Assembly (NCBI GenBank): GCA_003224755.1
Contig: QHZR01000019.1
Coordinates: forward strand, 1 to 54,501
Length of the DNA: 54,501 nucleotides
DNA from: Acidobacteriota bacterium
GTDB lineage: Bacteria; Acidobacteriota; Terriglobia; Terriglobales; Acidobacteriaceae
Direction of reading: 5' to 3'
The notes under the pieces were generated by a model. It worked only from the letters and a program-made list of their open reading frames with translations. It was not told the DNA's origin and made no database searches. Both the position numbers and the translations under genes were made by a program. Below are positions 49,940 through 54,501 of this stretch, piece by piece (the stretch's first letter is position 1; every line of letters starts with the position of its first letter).

Positions 49940-50220
49940 GCTGAGCTGCTGTTGTGCTCAGTTGCTTCTCTCCATCTTGAAGTGTCCGGCAGTTCTATCG
50001 AATGACGATCAACAAGACATAAAGCAAGCTGATAATCGCCAAGAACTCGAAAAACTCTTCGCCAATCATGCACGTTTGATGTTCTTGCGAACGGCAAGCT
50101 GGATCGGGTTGTTTACTGATGTTTGTGTCCGAAATCATTTACGAGACAGTGAGGCAGGACAATCGCGTGGACACGCCAAAACACGATTTTGAGTGTAACG
50201 GGATGTTCCGACAGTGATCG
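49940..50220. other. Intergenic stretch without recognised feature
   Basis: No gene, repeat family or hairpin seen elsewhere in the window was recognised here. Short open frames exist but lack any protein-like pattern. It lies between the permease and a decayed gene on the other strand. Confidence 0.5.
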
Positions 50221-50973
50221 TCAGTTGGTGGTCGGGCGCTCAATGCGCTCCACGGTGTATACCGGCAAGATGTCCTCTTGCCGATTCAGTTCGAGGCCGA
50301 GTTTGCTGAGGACCGCGAAAATTTGTTGGGAGGCCGGCGAAGTGGTTCACATCCGGGGTAGCGTTCGGTGGCGGAGGGGCAGACGCATAGGGAACCAACC
50401 TTCCGTGTTTACGGTGAAGAGCCCGCTCAGCGACGTGCGGCTCACGACAGGCAGGTCCGTCCAGTTCGCAATGTAATGGGCAAGGTCGTCCATATCTATG
50501 GCTTTCGCGTTCAAGGGATGGCCGAAGCCGGGAACAAAGTTATGGCAACCTTTCGGATCGGAATCGAAGGTGCAGTCTTTGTCGGTGATGGCTGACTTCT
50601 GAAGCTTCGCACCACTGCTGGCAACGGTGAGAGCATAAACTGACACCGTTTTATTCTCGACCCGCGTCGCGAGTCTGAAACGATCGGCTAGCAATCCGCG
50701 GATCTTTTGCTGAATTCGGCTTCGCGAATCACTGTTCTGAAGACCCGGGATGATGGTACTGGCGGTCGCTTTCCCTTCAATATCGTACCTATCACGAATG
50801 GTCCAGTCAGGAAGAGGGAAAAGACGCGGCGACGGGCTGACCGGCACGTCGTAAGCGTAACTCAAGAGCATGATCACAGGGACCGCCCTCGCAACCAAGT
50901 CGCCTTTGGGCAGCAGCCTCATGCGAAACCAGGGATTTTGCGCCAATTGAGACGATTGCACCCTTCCGAACAT
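50221..50973 (-). pseudogene. Decayed TIGR03435-family acidobacterial protein gene
   Basis: The upstream part on the minus strand gives DWTIRDRYDIEGKA, IRGLLADRFRLATR, VENKTVSVYALTVASSGAKL and DLPVVSRTSLSGLF, the core of the soil-acidobacterial TIGR03435 family. A frame change near 50345 then leads to IFAVLSKLGLELNRQ and VYTVERIERP with a stop, the normal C-terminal end of the family. The N-terminal signal and the start of the family domain are missing upstream of 50973. The gene is therefore truncated and frameshifted. Function of the family is unknown. Confidence 0.8.
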
Positions 50974-50981
50974 GCCGCGCC

Positions 50982-52025
50982 TTACTTTGGCTCTCCGAAA
51001 GATGGGTCCTTAGGACGAGGGAAGGAGTTCTTGGGGTGGTTCTGCTGTCTAATGTAGGTGAGCCATTCTCGTGCAAGAGATTCAGCAGGAAAGAAACCCG
51101 CTGGCATTTCCTGCGACGGCAGATCCTTCTCTGCACGTTCAATGTGCGCGTCGCAGACATTCCACAGAGGCAACCCCCAATGGTCGGAGTAGACAGCCTC
51201 GCACGGTCGAATTGAGCCATACCACCCGGTATTCGAATTCATTGGTGAGAGCGGCTCATTCGGATCGGGGCGTCGAACGACGATCACCTGTTGAAGCCAG
51301 TCGAGGATAAAAGACTTGGTATCGATGATGCAGCAGTGAGGAATATTGTTCTGCACCAGGTAAACCCAAGGCGCGCCCTGCGCATGATAACGCTTATAAA
51401 AGTTGTATGGCTTTACCGTCCCTCCCACGGTGTCTCTTCCGCCCACAATGATTAGTTCCGGTACGGCAACAGCTTTTTCATCGAGCGTTATCTTGTCAAC
51501 ATTCTCTGGGTCCGCCTGTCCGGGATTAGTAAGAATTGCCGCCACTACACGGTCCGGGGCATAAGCCACAAAATGACCAAAGTACGCGCCCGTTCCTGAG
51601 AACCCCAGAACGATCAACTTTGCGTCCCGCAATTCTGGATGCCCGCTTTCCGTTCCGAGTGTGTTGAGGGCAGAGAACAGAGATCGACCCAAGCCGTGTT
51701 TGGGATTCATATCCATCTCACCCTTTTCCCCGGTTTCGGGCTGGCTCGCGGGGCACTGGATCGCCAATACCATCGCCACGTCATTGCGCTTCGCAAAGGC
51801 AAGGACATCAGGGTCGGAATAATAGCGTGTGATGTCGGGGCCTCTGTCGTAGGTGACCCAGGCTGCCTTCACTGCTCTGTGGCCTGCTGGAAATGAGGCT
51901 TGGTAATCGCAAGGCTGAGCGATATTCTCGCCCGCTCGGGGGATTTCGGTCGCTTTGTACTGGTGGAGTTGCGCCACGGCAGACGCAGAGCCCAGTAGCA
52001 ACCCTACAGGCAAGAATCTTTTCAT
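50982..52025 (-). CDS. Secreted alpha/beta hydrolase
   Basis: The 347-residue protein begins with a signal peptide (MKRFLPVGLLLGSASAVAQ). An alpha/beta hydrolase fold follows: VLGFSGTGAYFGHFV holds the Ser nucleophile in a G-x-S-x-G elbow, VGGRDTVGGT holds a candidate Asp, and NIPHCCIID holds a candidate His. It is most like poorly defined secreted esterase or dienelactone-hydrolase relatives. The start at 52025 has a strong GGAGGG; the longer frame adds no conserved sequence. The remnant at 50221 lies 8 bp downstream on the same strand. Confidence 0.8.
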   Translation of the reverse strand: MKRFLPVGLLLGSASAVAQLHQYKATEIPRAGENIAQPCDYQASFPAGHRAVKAAWVTYDRGPDITRYYSDPDVLAFAKRNDVAMVLAIQCPASQPETGEKGEMDMNPKHGLGRSLFSALNTLGTESGHPELRDAKLIVLGFSGTGAYFGHFVAYAPDRVVAAILTNPGQADPENVDKITLDEKAVAVPELIIVGGRDTVGGTVKPYNFYKRYHAQGAPWVYLVQNNIPHCCIIDTKSFILDWLQQVIVVRRPDPNEPLSPMNSNTGWYGSIRPCEAVYSDHWGLPLWNVCDAHIERAEKDLPSQEMPAGFFPAESLAREWLTYIRQQNHPKNSFPRPKDPSFGEPK

Positions 52026-52198
52026 GAGTGGCCCTCCATCATAGAAGAACGTCGCCATAGACGAAATGTTTGTCTTTTTTGTTGGGCTGTGGTCGGCGAC
52101 AACCGCAATTGACGCTATCAGGCTGGTTGCAGCAATCATGTCCCCAAAGTAGCGGGTTCGGTGTCTAATTGTCAGAGAATCCGCCGGGAGGTGCCCTC

Positions 52199-52725
52199 TT
52201 GAGAGTCCATCCTAATCTCCTTCTGTTGGGTCTTGTTCCGCTGCTTGTCGCGTTTCCGTTCGGACTGAGGACGCAGGAAAGTGATTGTCCCAAAGGACCA
52301 CCCTCCCTTTCTCCATCGAAGCCGGTTTACTCCGACGCTATGCGATTGAAACAAACTCTGGAAAGCCACGGGCCCGCTGTGTGTTTCCGACTAGGCTCGG
52401 CAGCATATTCCGAGTAGATGAAGGCGGTGTCCTCCGTAGCACTGTTGAAGGGGAGGCAAATTTTCGGACAAATCACGGTGAGGTGGACGCGGTCTTCATG
52501 CCGAAGCCCCAAACCTTCGCTGATTTCAAAATCACGGAACGTCGTGAGGGTGCGGGGTACCTGTACACATTTGGCGGCACACCCCGAGTATGGGAGACCA
52601 ATCGTTTCGGAAGCGCTCGTCGGATGCATTTCCTTGACCAAGACAATCTGTTGTTCTTCATCAACGAGCCAGCCCTGATGCGTCGTCTTGAGCAAGTGCT
52701 ACCAGTTCGACACCGAAGGCTTTAG
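52199..52725 (+). pseudogene. Frameshifted gene for a secreted protein of unknown function
   Basis: TTG at 52199, six bases after GGGAGGT, begins VHPNLLLLGLVPLLVAFPFG, a plausible signal peptide, and continues through VYSDAMRLKQTLESHG. Near 52375-52390 the sensible reading moves to another frame and gives VFPTRLGSIFRVDEGG, GEVDAVFMPKPQTFADFKIT, YLYTFGGTPRVWETNRF and MHFLDQDNLLFFI. The two pieces look like one protein of about 170 residues split by a single-base change. No domain was recognised. Confidence 0.6.
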
Positions 52726-52992
52726 GAGGCGAGGGAGCGACTGTTGAAACACCCCCATTTCACTCACGTGGATCGTAAGAGGGTTGTCCTTCGGGCTAAG
52801 ATGAAGGAGGGGTGACGGCGCGGGTTTTTATCGTTTCCCCGCTTGGGCCCGTATGAAGTCCAACGATGTCAATACTGGGCTACGGCATCCCCAGCGAACG
52901 CCACGCGACAAGTTTATCTAGGAATGAGGCTGATGTAGCCCTTAGGCTCCGTAGTTGGGGCAACATCGCGGCTACAATTTATCGTCCGCTGG
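52726..52992. other. Intergenic stretch, no gene recognised
   Basis: AGGAGGCGAGGGAGCGAC lies at the left end. A short frame reading HPQRTPRDKF at about 52890-52920 may be a fragment of an older gene. The right part contains the TGTAGCCCTTAGGCTCCG-type imperfect palindrome. Nothing can be assigned. Confidence 0.4.
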
Positions 52993-54489
52993 CTATTTCT
53001 TTTCGGCTTTCAGCTTTTTTGCGATCTGTTCCATCAGCCTGGGCTTGAGTTCGGCGAGAACGCTGTCCACGATGCTGGCGAGAGATTCGCCTTCAAGCGA
53101 AGAGTCGGCCGCCAGTTCAACCGAACCTTCGGACAAGTCAACAGACCCACCCTGTCCTTCGGACAAGGGTGGGGCAACCGCTTCTGAGGAGGGTCGAGAC
53201 TCGGATGATGGGCGTGGTTCTGAGAAATCCTGCGCGGACTCGACAACTGGGACCGGCAGACTCGTTTGAGCAATTTCAGCAACTGAGGCGGTGAGTGCGG
53301 CTGTAACGTGTGGGCTCATCACTGTGTCGCGTATCTGCTGCCAGTTTTCCCATGCCGCCGCCGCTTCAGACGGAATTGGCGGTTCGGGTGTAGTTTCTGG
53401 GCTGACGGAAGTGGATTCAGCAATCGCGGGAGTGCCTGCCGATGCGGCTGCCGCGAATGCCGATGTAGCAGGCTCATCCGACGAGAATTGCTCGCCGGCA
53501 GATCCGGGATTCGGACTCGACTCGGGTGCAACGGATTCTTGTGCGGCTGCAACCGGCTCATCATCTGTCATTGATCTGACTGAAATCTCAGCCGGAGGAG
53601 CCGCTGCCTGCGACGCTTGCATTTCGCGCTCGAGTTCGAGCGAAGCTTCTTCAGTGGTCAACGCAACGTTCTCGGCCACCCAGCGCGATTTGCTGGCCGC
53701 CGCTTCACCAACTGACGTGGAGACTGCATCTGTTACTGTCGGCTCAAGCGGTGTCGGCTCGATCGTGGATGCGGGCTCGGCCTGAAACTCTACCGGGAAT
53801 TCTTTCTCCACCAGAAATTCGGGCGTGGGCTCCGCGACAATAGCGGAAGCCTCGACTGTCTCCGGCGCAGTAGCCAGTGTTGCTCCCTCTGAGGCGTCCG
53901 AGAATTCTTGTTCCGAAACTGCAGGAGCACTGGCCGTAAGTTGCTCAGCCGCGTTCGAAGCTTCGGCGGCAATGGGTTCCGTGTGCACTTGCCGTTTCTT
54001 GACTTCGGCAAGATATGCGATCTGGTCAGTGTTTGAATCGTCGAAATTTTTGGCAGGATCTTCGCTATGCCAGATGCGCGCTTTTTTGGGCTTTTCGTTC
54101 CCACGCCCGTCGGCAGGCACGATTCTGTCTTCCAGCCGGGTCAGCGCCGCCAGCAGTTCACCGGCATCGAAGGGTTTCACGATGTGAGCATCAGCCCGCA
54201 CCCGCTTAGCTTCGTCGGCCTTGAACGGTTCCATTTTGCCGACCGTTAAGAGCACGGGAATCTTCATGGTCTCGGTCGATTCCTTCAACCGTTGGCAGAC
54301 TTCCAGGCCACCATATCCGGGCATATAGACATCGAGCACGATGAGATCGGGTTTGCTTTCGTGGATCTTTTTCAGCGCCGCCGAACCATTATTGACGGTG
54401 ATGACTTCGTAGCCCGCATCCATGAGGATGCGGCGGCCCATATTCTGGGCAGTTACGCTGTCATCGGCAAGCAGTATGGTGCGCGCCAA
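52993..54489 (-). CDS. Response-regulator receiver protein with long disordered tail
   Basis: The N-terminal 120 residues are a receiver domain: ILLADDSVTAQNMGRRIL with the acidic pair at residues 9-10, LIVLDVYMPGYGGLEVC with the phospho-acceptor Asp53, LLTVGK and IVKPFDAGEL with Lys105. Residues about 140-460 are rich in Ala, Glu, Pro and Ser with no fold signal and include a repeat-derived stretch (about residues 438-448). The last 30 residues (IVDSVLAELKPRLMEQIAKK) form a basic amphipathic helix, probably a partner-binding handle. No DNA-binding or enzyme domain is present. A cognate kinase is not in the window. Confidence 0.88.
   Translation of the reverse strand: MARTILLADDSVTAQNMGRRILMDAGYEVITVNNGSAALKKIHESKPDLIVLDVYMPGYGGLEVCQRLKESTETMKIPVLLTVGKMEPFKADEAKRVRADAHIVKPFDAGELLAALTRLEDRIVPADGRGNEKPKKARIWHSEDPAKNFDDSNTDQIAYLAEVKKRQVHTEPIAAEASNAAEQLTASAPAVSEQEFSDASEGATLATAPETVEASAIVAEPTPEFLVEKEFPVEFQAEPASTIEPTPLEPTVTDAVSTSVGEAAASKSRWVAENVALTTEEASLELEREMQASQAAAPPAEISVRSMTDDEPVAAAQESVAPESSPNPGSAGEQFSSDEPATSAFAAAASAGTPAIAESTSVSPETTPEPPIPSEAAAAWENWQQIRDTVMSPHVTAALTASVAEIAQTSLPVPVVESAQDFSEPRPSSESRPSSEAVAPPLSEGQGGSVDLSEGSVELAADSSLEGESLASIVDSVLAELKPRLMEQIAKKLKAEKK
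53146..53174 (-). repeat. Palindrome inside the receiver-protein gene tail
   Basis: CCCACCCTGTCC-TTC-GGACAAGGGTGGG is a near-perfect hairpin. A half-unit (CCTTCGGACAAG) lies about 25 bp to the left. In frame it reads PPLSEGQGG, and the half-unit gives DLSEG. Confidence 0.8.
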
Positions 54490-54501
54490 GGTTTGTCCTT
54501 T

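Overview
The window (about 54.5 kb, moderately high GC) looks like chromosomal DNA of an Acidobacteriota member, probably class Terriglobia. The basis is a TIGR03435-type acidobacterial soil protein remnant, the tgt-yajC-secD-secF order, two-membrane envelope genes (lptD, SurA-like and DsbA-like lipoproteins, tonB-exbB-exbD), and a very dense load of short palindromic interspersed repeats. No rRNA, tRNA, CRISPR array, prophage or complete insertion sequence was seen.

Layout. 1-4.0 kb: 3' part of thiL, two small secreted proteins, and a PccB-type acyl-CoA carboxylase beta subunit. 4.06-5.7 kb: a decayed mobile pair, tcmP plus its three-Cys partner (DUF5131). 5.77-10.0 kb: purH with a damaged 3' end, a secreted CocE/X-Pro peptidase-like hydrolase, and a small metallophosphoesterase. 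10.2-15.1 kb: tgt, yajC, secD, secF. 15.2-18.9 kb: tonB, exbB, two exbD and a TPR lipoprotein. 19.1-23.1 kb: a GT39-like membrane glycosyltransferase, then accC with an overlapping biotinyl-carrier gene. 23.3-30.7 kb: SurA-like foldase, DsbA-like thioredoxin lipoprotein, larE, an RHH-protein/unknown-partner pair, lptD and an RDD membrane protein. 30.8-35.6 kb: two paralogous APC transporters with a soluble C-terminal domain, the second behind a clear ydaO/yuaA c-di-AMP riboswitch. 35.9-43.9 kb: gltX, a TIGR01777 epimerase, a Rel/SpoT (p)ppGpp enzyme, ridA, an FKBP isomerase, rpmB, DUF971 and DUF2059. 44-45 kb: a broken REP-associated tyrosine transposase between inverted copies of its presumed REP repeats. 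45-50 kb: a UvrD/PcrA helicase and a CAT-type amino-acid permease. 50-54.5 kb: decayed secreted-protein genes, an intact secreted alpha/beta hydrolase, and a receiver-domain protein with a long disordered tail.

How the genes fit together. The Sec, Lpt, SurA/Dsb and TonB genes cover export, folding and energising of the outer membrane. The PccB, AccC and biotin-carrier subunits can together form an acyl-CoA carboxylase. The Rel protein and the c-di-AMP riboswitch represent two nucleotide second-messenger systems.

The most unusual aspect is the repeat load. At least eight families of hairpin repeat occupy nearly every gap. Members or relatives also lie in frame inside tgt, uvrD (twice), the RDD gene, the glycosyltransferase, the receiver-domain gene and possibly gltX. 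This resembles the in-frame palindromic elements of Rickettsia. The family assigned to the transposase (three tandem hairpins) has five copies here, two of them flanking the transposase remnant in opposite orientation.
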